From Thermoanaerobaculia bacterium (GTDB lineage Bacteria > Acidobacteriota > Thermoanaerobaculia > Multivoradales > Multivoraceae): 64,000 bases of DNA. Position numbers and translations under genes: made by a program. The notes under the pieces are model-generated. The model made no database searches. It was not told where the DNA came from and saw nothing but the letters and a program-made list of their open reading frames with translations. Each line of letters starts with the position of its first letter. Position 1 is the first letter of the stretch. The DNA is taken from NCBI GenBank assembly GCA_022826745.1, contig JAJDUI010000002.1, positions 97,308-161,307 on the forward strand, in the 5' to 3' direction. Below are positions 23,961 to 32,737 of the stretch, piece by piece.

Positions 23961-26900
23961 TTACGGTTCGGCTCGCTGCTCGGGTTGCAGCCGGATCACC
24001 AGCCCCTCCTGGCGCTGCCCCGGGGCGATGTTCAGGGGGATCAGCGCGCCCTGGTAGCCGTCGCTGGAGACCCATAGCCGCTCGGCCCCGGGGCCGAGAT
24101 GGATCTCGAACCTCCCGCCGGCTGGGCTGAAGTCGCCGCCGGCGATCCGGGCTGACCGATAGACGGCCTGGTCGTCGGCGGCTTTCGCGAGGGCCGCCAT
24201 ACCTGCGGCATCGCCAGCCGTCAGATAGACGTCCCGGAGCGGCAAGCCGGTCGTCGCGTCGAGGACGATTCCGGACAGGATGGCTTCGGGCTGAAGATCG
24301 ATCCGGAGGCCGTCGAGGTCGGTCTGCAGCTCGAACGAGCGGTACTCCGTGCCGCCGGAGGGGGACGAGACTCCCAGGCGGTAGGAGCCGGCTTCCAGCC
24401 CGTCCAGCTCGAAGCGGCCCTGCTGATCGACCTCCGCGTGCCGCTCGTCCTCGTTCCGCAGGTGCATGGCGTTCACCCGCCCGCCGACCAGAGGCACGCC
24501 GGCGGTTAGCACCTGTCCGGTCAGCCGGAGACCGCGTTCAAACGGAAGCTCGACGAACTCGTCCGTACCAGCCGCGGCGATTGTCACCGTGCGCTCGACC
24601 GTCCGCGCAGTGAAGGAATCGCCGCGCCGGGCGGCGACCTGCCAGGTGCCGGGCGCCAGGTTCTCGATGATGAAGTTGCCCTCGCTGTCCGGTGTTGCCG
24701 TCTGCCACTGCGCCAGTCGGGTCGTGGTGATCGTCACCTGCGCCAAATCGGCGGGCGGAAGGCCGGTGACGGCGCCTCTGAGGGAGGCGCCCGATTCGAG
24801 CACGATCTCCACGCCGGCTACGTCCCGACCGTCGACGTCGATCGGTTCCGCGGGGCCGCTCTCCGGATGCCCGGCCGCGCGGGCGACGAGGAAGTAGCGG
24901 CCGGCCTCCAGGCCGGTGAGGCGGAAGGAGCCATCGCTGCCGGACAGCGTCGTGGTCGGCGGATACAGGTACCTGCGTATGTCGACGTCCGTGTTCGCGG
25001 CTCTCTCGGTGTGGGCTTCGACAGTTGCCGTCGCCGGGGTGCCGGTCTCCGAGCGGACGAAGCCGCTGATCTCGGCGCCTGCCTGGAGTTGGACCGCCAG
25101 CTCGGTGTCTCCCGGCTCGACGACGATCTCCCGCCTTTCATCGACGTGCTCGGGATGTTCAACGGTCACTGTTGCCGGGCCGGCCGCAACCTCGAGTCGA
25201 GCGCGTCCGCTGCCGTCCGTCGTGCCGTACTCGCTCGACTGGCCTGCGTCCTTCGGCTCCAGTCGAATCCGCGCTTCGGTGACGGGTTGTCCGGAGGGAG
25301 CTGTCACGATGACCGTCAGACGGTCCTGGGCGTGAAGCCGCAGTTCGACCGTCCGCTCGGATCCGGAAACGAGTTCGAGACGATCGGTGCGGGCGGCTTC
25401 GTTGCCGGCGCTCGCTTCGACGAACCAGAGTCCTGGAATCACGTGCCCGAAGCTGAAGTGGCCGTCGCCATCGGTACGCGTCCTCGTATCTCTCAAGTAC
25501 CAGTCGCGTACCCGCATTCGGGTCGAGTCGTCAGGCTCCAGGTTGACTCGGGCGCCGGCAGCGGCGGTCCCCGCAGCCGTCAGTACGCGGCCCGAGAGAG
25601 AGGCGCTTCGGGCGAGTTGGATCAGGATCGGCTCCCCGGTGGCCGGTCGTGCCCCTTGAAGGGTGGACAAGGCGTAGCCCTCCGCTTCGACGGTGAGATC
25701 GATCTGCTCGTGCGGAAGTCCGGCAAGCCGGAAGTTACCGTCCGCGTCCGTTGTGGCCGTCCGTTCCTGGTCGCGGGCCCAGCCGTAGCTGCGGAACCGT
25801 ATGCTCGCTCCCTCGACTGGTTCCTGATCGGGGTCGACGACAACACCGAGGATCTCAGCGCCCGGAACCAGCGTGAACTCCCCGAGGTCGATCTCTCCCC
25901 GACCTTCGGGAACTTCGACCGGGAGAGCGCCGGGGCTGACGTGCTCGGCGTGGGACACGCTCAAGTTGTACTCGCCAGTGTTCACGGCGGCGATCCGGAA
26001 CGCTCCCTGTTCGTTGGTTGCGACCGCTTCGGTGGCGTCCTCTCTAAGGAGGCTCGCGAACCTTGACTGCTTCTGTTCCGGCCAGGTCAGCTTGACTTCC
26101 GCACCGGCCACCGGGTTGCCGTCGGTATCGACGACACGGCCGCGGGCCTGACGACCATTGGTCAGCCGGATCCGAACCGGACCGGCGGCCGCGCCGGGCT
26201 CGTAGGGTGGCAGCTCGATGGCGGAACTGGCGAATCCCGCGGCCCGGATCGTGAGCCGGTACGGGTTGCCGTAAACGATGCCGGACATTCGGAATGAACC
26301 GTTGTCCGCCGAGGTCGCGTCCGGCGGCCAGATGGCGATCATGCCGGTGATCGATTCCGTGGCTCGGGGCTGGGCCGAAATGTCCGCACCGGCAACCGGC
26401 TGACCGGCGGAGTCCGTGACAAAGCCAAAGAGTGGCGCAGCCGGTCTCAATGCGACCGCCGTCTCGTTGGTTACGCCGTCCTCAGGGGCTAGTGCACTCA
26501 CACCCGTTGCGACGTAGCCTTCGGCCTGCACCCACAGGCGCCTCGATTCTCTTCGGGGCCTGGATTCCAGCAGGAACTCACCAGTGGGGCCGCTCAACGC
26601 GTTCTCGCCGGGGGCGCCCAGGACCCAGATCGCTGCGTTCCCGACTGGAGAGCCGGAAACGCGATCGATGACGCGACCCGGAATGCGGACCGGAGATTCC
26701 AGCCGAGAATCGACGATGCGTTCAACGGCAGCTGGATCGGAGGCCGCGGCATCGGGCTGGGAAACCCGGGCGAAGGCACTGTCCCAGCGCAGCAACTCGA
26801 AGGCGATCCCGGTGCCGGCGACTTTGCCGGCGGTGACGTCGCCCTGTTCGTCGGTTAGTGCCAGGGGTGCCCTGGCGTTGCCTGTTGTTCGCAGGAGGAC

Positions 26901-27680
26901 TCCGGGCGCCGGTACGCCGTCCGGTCCGCGGACACGCAACCTGATGCCCGGGTCGGGTGTCAAGACGAACGTCGCACGCCCGGACTCCGTGGCGCCCGTC
27001 TCGACACCAAAGCCCTTCGCCGAAACGACGACGTTTGCATCCGCGGTCGGCATGAGGAAGCGAGCGACGCCCTGGGCGTCCGTTCTTGCGGAGGCGTGTT
27101 GGAAGCGGGTGTGGAGGCGTTTCCGCTCCTCGCCGGAGGCCGACCGTCCTTGGCGGGAGGACCTGGACCGCGTGGGACTCGCGACCACCAACGCCCCTTC
27201 GATCGGTTGGTCGTCGCCGTCGAGGACCCGTGCGGCCACGAGACGGCGATTGGGCAGCTCATTCGGTTGAAGAACCCGCGGTGCTTCCAAAGGCGTGAGG
27301 TTCCCGTAAACGAGGGGCACGACGGCATCCGGCGAGGCGGCCGGCGGCGCGGTCCGGATCTCCAGGCGGTAGGGGCCGGGGAGCGGCGCCGTGAGTGAGA
27401 AGCTGCCGTCCGGGCCCGATGGTCCGCGGTCCACGGCCGGCGGCAGGGCGTCGTAGCCGAGCAGGTCGAGGTCGATCTCGTAGTCGCTCGGGTAGGGCCG
27501 GAGCACGACTTCGGCACCGGGCACGGGAGCGCCCCGTTCGTCGACGAGAGTGCCCGTGACGCCGAGCGGCACGTCGACGCTGGGCTGGGCCCCGAGTCCG
27601 GAGGCTGCGAGGCCGGCCAGGCCGAGGAGCAGGAACAGCCGGCTCACTCTGGCCGGCAACCACTGGCTCAGTCCAGGCAT
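23961..27680 (-). CDS. Giant secreted carboxypeptidase-regulatory-like protein A
   Basis: This 1239-residue exported protein has a signal peptide of about 31 residues ending LGAQ. More than ten transthyretin-type CarboxypepD_reg/Ig-like modules follow, each with a VxGxVxDxxGxPVxGAxVxL opening and a DxxGxFxLxGLxxGxYxL closing, for example GTLVDERGAPVPGAEVVL and DGSFRLTGLEAGRYFLV. No catalytic residues are seen. It is probably a surface, adhesive or periplasmic scaffold. It is collinear with its upstream neighbour (27705-30284) over that protein's whole length and has about 380 extra N-terminal residues; both end with the near-identical PLNIAPGxxQEGLVI. This indicates duplication. It is the last gene of a long minus-strand run. 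Anchoring is unknown. Confidence 0.82.
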   Translation of the reverse strand: MPGLSQWLPARVSRLFLLLGLAGLAASGLGAQPSVDVPLGVTGTLVDERGAPVPGAEVVLRPYPSDYEIDLDLLGYDALPPAVDRGPSGPDGSFSLTAPLPGPYRLEIRTAPPAASPDAVVPLVYGNLTPLEAPRVLQPNELPNRRLVAARVLDGDDQPIEGALVVASPTRSRSSRQGRSASGEERKRLHTRFQHASARTDAQGVARFLMPTADANVVVSAKGFGVETGATESGRATFVLTPDPGIRLRVRGPDGVPAPGVLLRTTGNARAPLALTDEQGDVTAGKVAGTGIAFELLRWDSAFARVSQPDAAASDPAAVERIVDSRLESPVRIPGRVIDRVSGSPVGNAAIWVLGAPGENALSGPTGEFLLESRPRRESRRLWVQAEGYVATGVSALAPEDGVTNETAVALRPAAPLFGFVTDSAGQPVAGADISAQPRATESITGMIAIWPPDATSADNGSFRMSGIVYGNPYRLTIRAAGFASSAIELPPYEPGAAAGPVRIRLTNGRQARGRVVDTDGNPVAGAEVKLTWPEQKQSRFASLLREDATEAVATNEQGAFRIAAVNTGEYNLSVSHAEHVSPGALPVEVPEGRGEIDLGEFTLVPGAEILGVVVDPDQEPVEGASIRFRSYGWARDQERTATTDADGNFRLAGLPHEQIDLTVEAEGYALSTLQGARPATGEPILIQLARSASLSGRVLTAAGTAAAGARVNLEPDDSTRMRVRDWYLRDTRTRTDGDGHFSFGHVIPGLWFVEASAGNEAARTDRLELVSGSERTVELRLHAQDRLTVIVTAPSGQPVTEARIRLEPKDAGQSSEYGTTDGSGRARLEVAAGPATVTVEHPEHVDERREIVVEPGDTELAVQLQAGAEISGFVRSETGTPATATVEAHTERAANTDVDIRRYLYPPTTTLSGSDGSFRLTGLEAGRYFLVARAAGHPESGPAEPIDVDGRDVAGVEIVLESGASLRGAVTGLPPADLAQVTITTTRLAQWQTATPDSEGNFIIENLAPGTWQVAARRGDSFTARTVERTVTIAAAGTDEFVELPFERGLRLTGQVLTAGVPLVGGRVNAMHLRNEDERHAEVDQQGRFELDGLEAGSYRLGVSSPSGGTEYRSFELQTDLDGLRIDLQPEAILSGIVLDATTGLPLRDVYLTAGDAAGMAALAKAADDQAVYRSARIAGGDFSPAGGRFEIHLGPGAERLWVSSDGYQGALIPLNIAPGQRQEGLVIRLQPEQRAEP

Positions 27681-27704
27681 CTCAGTGGCGCGCCCTGCCC
27701 GCTC

Positions 27705-30284
27705 CTACTGGTTCGGAGCCCCAGAGGCCTCTGGCCGCATTTCGATAACCAGCCCCTCCTGGTGCTCGCCCGGCGCGATGTTCAGCGGCATCTGAATGCT
27801 CTCGTAGCCGTCGCGTGTGACCCGCACATGGTCGGCGTTCGTCCGCAGCTCAAGTTCGAACTCGCCCTGGGGTTGGCTGAACGAGGAACTGGTGCCAACG
27901 AACGATTCGGCGGTGGCTCCACCTGCCGCGATGGCGTCGATAGTGGCCGCGTCCGCGGCGACCAGGTGCGCAAGGTAGATCGGTTCGCCGGTGGCGGCGT
28001 TGACGACCACGCCGGCGATCGTCGCGGCGGCCGGTTCCAGCTCGATGCGGACGCCCTCCAGGTCGCTCTCGAGGTCGATCGCCTGGTACTGCGAGCTGCC
28101 GAAGTCCGGCCGGCTGATGCGCACCCGCGTGCGGCCGGGCTCGAGTCCTTCCAACGAGAAGTAGCCTTCCCGATCGGTCTGGGCGGACTGCCCCGCGATC
28201 CCCAGCCTCGCTCCGGCGAGTGGCTCCCCGCCTTCGAGCACCTGTCCGGACAGGCGGAGCCCGCGCTCGAATCGCAGTTCAACGAAGGTCTCGGCGGCGT
28301 CCTGGTCGACGGTCACCGTCTGGGTGAGCCTCCGTTCCGAGCCTGGAACGCCCCTGGTGGCGGTGACCCTCCAGGTGCCGGGGCTGAGACCTTCCAGGGA
28401 GAAGTTCCCTTCGGCGTCCGGCGTCGCCATCCGCGAGCGGGAGGCTCTCCAGGCCCTGATTTCCACCTGTGCCAGGTCGGAGGGGGTCAACCCGGCTACG
28501 ACGCCGACGATCCTCGCCTCCGGCTGGAGCACGATCTCGATGCCCTCGATGGTCTCGCGGTCGACCCGGATCGGCGTCTCGGGACCGCCGTCGGCGTGGC
28601 CGGGCGATCGCGCGGTGACGATGTAGCTGCCGGGCTCGACGCCTGTGACACGGAACGCGCCGTCCTGGTCCGAGACCGTGTTCACTCGAAGAAACTCGGT
28701 GTCGAAAGAGTGCTCCGTCACGGCTTCGATGGTGGCCAGGGCCAGCGGCGCGCCGTCGTGAGAGCGGACCGTGCCGGCGATCTCGGCGATGGGATGGAGT
28801 TCGATCCGGAGTTCGTTGGCCCCCGGCGACAACTCCACCTGCCGCGATTCATCCCCGAGTCGCTCGTGTTCCACCTCGACCGTCGCGGGGCCGGGGGAGA
28901 TGTCGATCTGCGCTTCGCCGCTGCCGTTGGTTTGGCCGTAGCCGCTCAACCTGTTCTCCCCTCCGGACCGGATCAGGACGGTCGCACCGGCCACGGGTTC
29001 GCCAGGGGGCGTCGTGACGGTCACGGTCAGGCGGTCGGCCGTGCCAAGGACGAGTTCGATCTCCCGCTCGGCACCCGGGGCCAGCTCGAACTCGTCGGCC
29101 TTGGCCGCCTCCGCCCCCTTCCTCGCTTCGCCCGACCAGTTGCCGGAGGGAACGTCGTCGAAACGGAAGCGGCCCGCGGCATCGGTGACTCGACGCGGAT
29201 AGCTGTCTCTCGGCCCCCACAGGAGCGGACTGCCGCTGGAACTGCGGTCGTGTTCTCTCCTGAGCCTCACCGGGACGCTGGCGGCACCGTTTCCGTCTGC
29301 GTCGACGACGCGGCCCGTAACGATCCCCCCGTGCAGGAGCTCGATCAGGATCGGGTCCTCGCCGTCGACGCGGACGCCCGGCCGAGTGAGCAGAGGGTAG
29401 CCGGCGCCCCGCACGCCGAGGTCGACCAGATCGGTAGAGAGGCCCTCGAGCCTGAAGCGACCGTCCGCATCGGCCGTGGCCGTCCGCGCAGTCCTCCCGA
29501 ACTGGTTCCGGGCCTGGGCCCTTATCCAGGCGCCCGCGACGGGCTCACCGTCGGCTCCGAGGACGACTCCGCGGATCGTCCCACCGGAGACGAGGGTCAG
29601 ATCGCCGAGATCGAGGTTCGCATCGCCGGCGGGGACGTCGATCTCTGCCGGCGGGCGGTCAGCGTACCCGGGATGGCGCAGGCGCAGTGCGTAGTCGCCG
29701 GGCGCCACGGCGGAGAACACGAACGCGCCCTGTTCGTTGGTCCTGGTCGTTGCGGCTGGAGTTTCGAAGGGGGATCTGTAGCTGGACTGGTCCAGGGGCC
29801 ACAGCAGGGACACGTTGGCCTCGGCCACGGGGTTCCCTTCGGTGTCGACCGTTGTGCCGTGGACCTGGCGGCCTGGACCGAGTACCAGGTGGACGGGGTC
29901 GATCGTCGTGCCGGGTTCCAGAGGCGGCAGGTCGAGGAGCGCACTCGCGTAGCCGGTCGCCTGAGCGATCAGACGGTAGGCGTGGCCGTGGACGACCCCT
30001 TCCACGCGAAAGGAACCGTCGGACGCCGAGGTAGTCGATGCCGATCGGAGCGAGTTGAAGGGCGTGACCAGCGCGTCTCGGGGCCGGGCCCGGATTCTGG
30101 CGCCTTCCAGCGCTGCTCCGGACGCGTCAGTCACCAGGCCGCGGATGTGAGCCTCGGTGGCAGTTGAGTCATCGCCTGGCTGGGCGGGTAGCGAGCCGGC
30201 CGCGAGCGTGGCGATGCCGGCGAAGCCGAAACAGCGCATTAGTCGGGGCATTTTCACGGGCAACGTCTGCTTGAGGGGGAGCAT
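27705..30284 (-). CDS. Giant secreted carboxypeptidase-regulatory-like protein B
   Basis: This 859-residue paralogue of the preceding protein has an N-terminal signal sequence (FGFAGIATLAAGSLPAQ) and about eight CarboxypepD_reg-like beta-sandwich modules. Repeating cues are TTVDTEGNPVAEANVSL, TDREGYFSLEGLEPG and VVNAATGEPI. The C-terminal block MPLNIAPGEHQEGLVI is shared with protein A. Two ATGs are possible (30284 and 30251). The first is used because the second lacks a ribosome-binding site, but the shorter start would place the signal peptide better. The gap to protein A is only 24 nt and to the upstream amidase 10 nt, so one transcript is likely. Function unknown; likely extracellular or periplasmic binding. 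Confidence 0.8.
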   Translation of the reverse strand: MLPLKQTLPVKMPRLMRCFGFAGIATLAAGSLPAQPGDDSTATEAHIRGLVTDASGAALEGARIRARPRDALVTPFNSLRSASTTSASDGSFRVEGVVHGHAYRLIAQATGYASALLDLPPLEPGTTIDPVHLVLGPGRQVHGTTVDTEGNPVAEANVSLLWPLDQSSYRSPFETPAATTRTNEQGAFVFSAVAPGDYALRLRHPGYADRPPAEIDVPAGDANLDLGDLTLVSGGTIRGVVLGADGEPVAGAWIRAQARNQFGRTARTATADADGRFRLEGLSTDLVDLGVRGAGYPLLTRPGVRVDGEDPILIELLHGGIVTGRVVDADGNGAASVPVRLRREHDRSSSGSPLLWGPRDSYPRRVTDAAGRFRFDDVPSGNWSGEARKGAEAAKADEFELAPGAEREIELVLGTADRLTVTVTTPPGEPVAGATVLIRSGGENRLSGYGQTNGSGEAQIDISPGPATVEVEHERLGDESRQVELSPGANELRIELHPIAEIAGTVRSHDGAPLALATIEAVTEHSFDTEFLRVNTVSDQDGAFRVTGVEPGSYIVTARSPGHADGGPETPIRVDRETIEGIEIVLQPEARIVGVVAGLTPSDLAQVEIRAWRASRSRMATPDAEGNFSLEGLSPGTWRVTATRGVPGSERRLTQTVTVDQDAAETFVELRFERGLRLSGQVLEGGEPLAGARLGIAGQSAQTDREGYFSLEGLEPGRTRVRISRPDFGSSQYQAIDLESDLEGVRIELEPAAATIAGVVVNAATGEPIYLAHLVAADAATIDAIAAGGATAESFVGTSSSFSQPQGEFELELRTNADHVRVTRDGYESIQMPLNIAPGEHQEGLVIEMRPEASGAPNQ

Positions 30285-30294
30285 TCCCGAGTGA

Positions 30295-31716
30295 TCAGGC
30301 AGCGACCGCGGCTTCGAACGCCGCCGCGATGGCGAGCGTCCGGCGGTCCGTTCCCCGTGGCGTGACGATCTGAAGGCCGACCGGCAGGCTCGAAGGACCG
30401 ACTCCGCACGGCACGGAGATCGCCGGGCAGCCGGTGACGGTGATCGAGTAGCAGGAGGCCATCCAGTCGGTGTAGCTCGTCATTGGCTGGCCCTCGATTT
30501 CGGCTGGATAGGGCTCATCGACGTTGAAGGGAAGAACCTGGACTGTGGGCAGGAGAAGGGCATCGTAGCGCTTGAAGAACTCGATTACGCGGCAGTGGAG
30601 GCGGGTGCGCTCGGCCTGGGCTGTCGCGATGTCCGGGCCCGTGAGCGCCAGGCCACGTTCGATCTCCTCGATCACGGTGTCCTTCATCTGCGAACAGCGC
30701 TCGGGGAAAAGCACCCCCAGCTTGTCGGCGAACAGGTTCGCGCGCAGGGTGTGGAAGATGGCGTCGGCCCCGGATAGATCGGGCGCGGTTTCCTCGACGT
30801 CGGCGCCCAGGTCGCGGAACACAGGCAAGGCCCCTTCGCAGACCTGAACGACCTCCCGTTCGACCGGGTAGAGGCCGAGGTCAGGGGTCCAGGCGAGACG
30901 GAGGCCGTGCAGGTCGAGCGGTTCGACGGGGTGGAAGGGCTCCGAGGGTCGGGCCAGGGAGATGGGATCCCGCGGGTCCGGCCCGGCGATGACGGAGAAC
31001 AGGAGCGCGGCGTCGGAGACGTTGCGGCCCATCGGCCCGAGAACGGCGAGATCGTCCCAGCCCTGTTCGGGAGGCACCCGCGGCACGCGACCCGGCGTCG
31101 GTCGGAAGCCGACGACGCCGCAGAAGCTGGCCGGGTTGCGCAGCGAGCCGCCGAGGTCGCTGCCGTCGGCGATGGGCAGCATGCCGCTCGCGAGCGCCGT
31201 TGCCGCGCCGCCGCTCGAACCGCCGCAGGTGCGGGTGGGATCCCAGGGGTTGCGGGTCTTGCCGAAGACGGGGTTGAAGGTCTGTGAGCCGGCGCCGAAC
31301 TCCGGGGTGTTCGTCTTGCCGATGACGACGGCGCCGGCGCCGCGGATCCGTTCGACGATCAGGGCGTCGAGGTCAGGGACGTTGTCGGCGAAGATCGGCG
31401 AGCCGAGGGTCGTGCGGATGTCCTTCGTCGGGACCAGGTCCTTGATCGCGGTCGGCAGACCGAGAAGGGGCTTCGCGGCCGCGGCTTCCGGATCGCGGCG
31501 ACGCAACTCGTCGGCGGCCCGCGCCTGTTCGAGGGCGTGGTCGCGGTCGAGCGTGCAGATCGCGTTGAGTTCCGGGTTGCGCCGGTCGATCCAGCCGAGG
31601 TGGGCGTCCAGCACCTCGACCGCCGAGACCTCGCCGCGTGCCAGTAGCCCGGCGAGGTCGACGGCGGTGCGGGTGCAGAGGTCGGGCGCGCCGTCGCACC
31701 CGGTGGGAACCGTCAC
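30295..31716 (-). CDS. Amidase-signature hydrolase
   Basis: This 473-residue cytoplasmic amidase-signature enzyme carries the full catalytic triad: Lys92 in AIKDLVP, cis-Ser168 in GGSSGG, and nucleophile Ser191 in DLGGSLRNP. No signal peptide is present, unlike the Tat-lipoprotein amidase at 703-2250. The GTG start at 31716 overlaps the stop of the upstream alpha/beta hydrolase (GTGA), which defines the start and shows coupling. The open frame running further upstream lies across the hydrolase gene and is rejected. The position in the operon suggests hydrolysis of an amide released by or parallel to the hydrolase. Substrate not identifiable. Confidence 0.88.
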   Translation of the reverse strand: MTVPTGCDGAPDLCTRTAVDLAGLLARGEVSAVEVLDAHLGWIDRRNPELNAICTLDRDHALEQARAADELRRRDPEAAAAKPLLGLPTAIKDLVPTKDIRTTLGSPIFADNVPDLDALIVERIRGAGAVVIGKTNTPEFGAGSQTFNPVFGKTRNPWDPTRTCGGSSGGAATALASGMLPIADGSDLGGSLRNPASFCGVVGFRPTPGRVPRVPPEQGWDDLAVLGPMGRNVSDAALLFSVIAGPDPRDPISLARPSEPFHPVEPLDLHGLRLAWTPDLGLYPVEREVVQVCEGALPVFRDLGADVEETAPDLSGADAIFHTLRANLFADKLGVLFPERCSQMKDTVIEEIERGLALTGPDIATAQAERTRLHCRVIEFFKRYDALLLPTVQVLPFNVDEPYPAEIEGQPMTSYTDWMASCYSITVTGCPAISVPCGVGPSSLPVGLQIVTPRGTDRRTLAIAAAFEAAVAA

Positions 31717-32690
31717 TCGGCGCCGGTGCTTGCGCCGCCTCCGCCGGTCACGTGCTGGTCGAGGAAGGCCCGGATGACCCGGAAGATCTCCTGCTGCTCG
31801 TCGGGCGTGAAGTTGCCGTGGCCCTTGCCGGGCACGGTGTGGATCTTGTTCGCGACACCCGCCTTGTCGAGCTTGGCGTGCAGGTCGAGGGCGTGCTGGT
31901 AGGGCACGATGTTGTCGACGTCGCCGTGGATCGTCAGGATCGGCGGCAGTCCGGAACGGACGTACGTCAACGGCGACACGCGCCGGGCGAGTTCCATCCG
32001 GTCGGACCGTGAACCCATCCAGGCGACCGCGTAGCTCTTCGCGTTGACGCCTTCGAGCAGGTCGCCGACGTCGGTGATGCCGAACCAGTTCACGATCGCG
32101 GCCACCGGCATCTCGTACTCGTCCGCCGCGGCCCAGCCCGGACGGCTGGCGTCGCGGCCGGGGCAGAGCCGGTCGAGGCCGGCGGAGGCCGGCAGCATGC
32201 CCGTGGTCAGCGACAGGTGGCCGCCGGCGGAGGCGCCGGTGACGACCAGGCGGGAGGTGTCGATGTTGTAGTCCTCGGCGTTCTCGTAGATCCAGCGCAG
32301 TGCGCAGCGGCAGTCCTCGACGGCGCCGGGCGCGAGGGCGTTGCGGCCGAGCCGGTACTCCACGTTGACCACGGCCCAGCCCATCTCGAGGTAGGGGAGG
32401 GCGCGCAGCACGTTGGATTCCTTCGTGCCGCCGACCCAGCCGCCGCCGTGGATGTAGATCAAGGCAGGTACTGGCCCCTGACCTCGGGGCGTCATCACGT
32501 CCAGCTTCGACTCGTAGCCGTCGGCCGTCAGGTAGGTGATGTTCGGGGCGACGCGATAGCGGCTCATGATGTCGACCGTCACCGACTCGCCGTCCTGGGC
32601 GAAGGCGGGGACCGGTGGAGCGAAGAGCAGGGCAGCGGCAATTGCGGCCGCGGTCGCGACGTTGAGCGACGTTCGGGTGAGTCGAGTCAC
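31713..32690 (-). CDS. Exported alpha/beta hydrolase (BD-FAE/HSL-like esterase)
   Basis: This 325-residue carboxylic-ester hydrolase has a Sec signal peptide (about residues 1-31, ending AFAQ). The oxyanion-hole motif is HGGGW (81-85), and the nucleophile is Ser154 in GASAGG. The acid is in HGDVDNIVPY and the catalytic His in GKGHGNF near the C-terminus. The arrangement matches esterase/lipase family members that cleave aryl or short-chain esters. It is likely periplasmic. The stop overlaps the amidase GTG by four nt; the upstream gap to the CoA-transferase is 47 nt. A polymer- or drug-type ester substrate is possible but not shown. Confidence 0.88.
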   Translation of the reverse strand: MTRLTRTSLNVATAAAIAAALLFAPPVPAFAQDGESVTVDIMSRYRVAPNITYLTADGYESKLDVMTPRGQGPVPALIYIHGGGWVGGTKESNVLRALPYLEMGWAVVNVEYRLGRNALAPGAVEDCRCALRWIYENAEDYNIDTSRLVVTGASAGGHLSLTTGMLPASAGLDRLCPGRDASRPGWAAADEYEMPVAAIVNWFGITDVGDLLEGVNAKSYAVAWMGSRSDRMELARRVSPLTYVRSGLPPILTIHGDVDNIVPYQHALDLHAKLDKAGVANKIHTVPGKGHGNFTPDEQQEIFRVIRAFLDQHVTGGGGASTGAE

Positions 32691-32737
32691 TGAGGACCTC
32701 CCGGGATGTGAGTGGGTGAGGGCAGAGTGTAGCGGGC

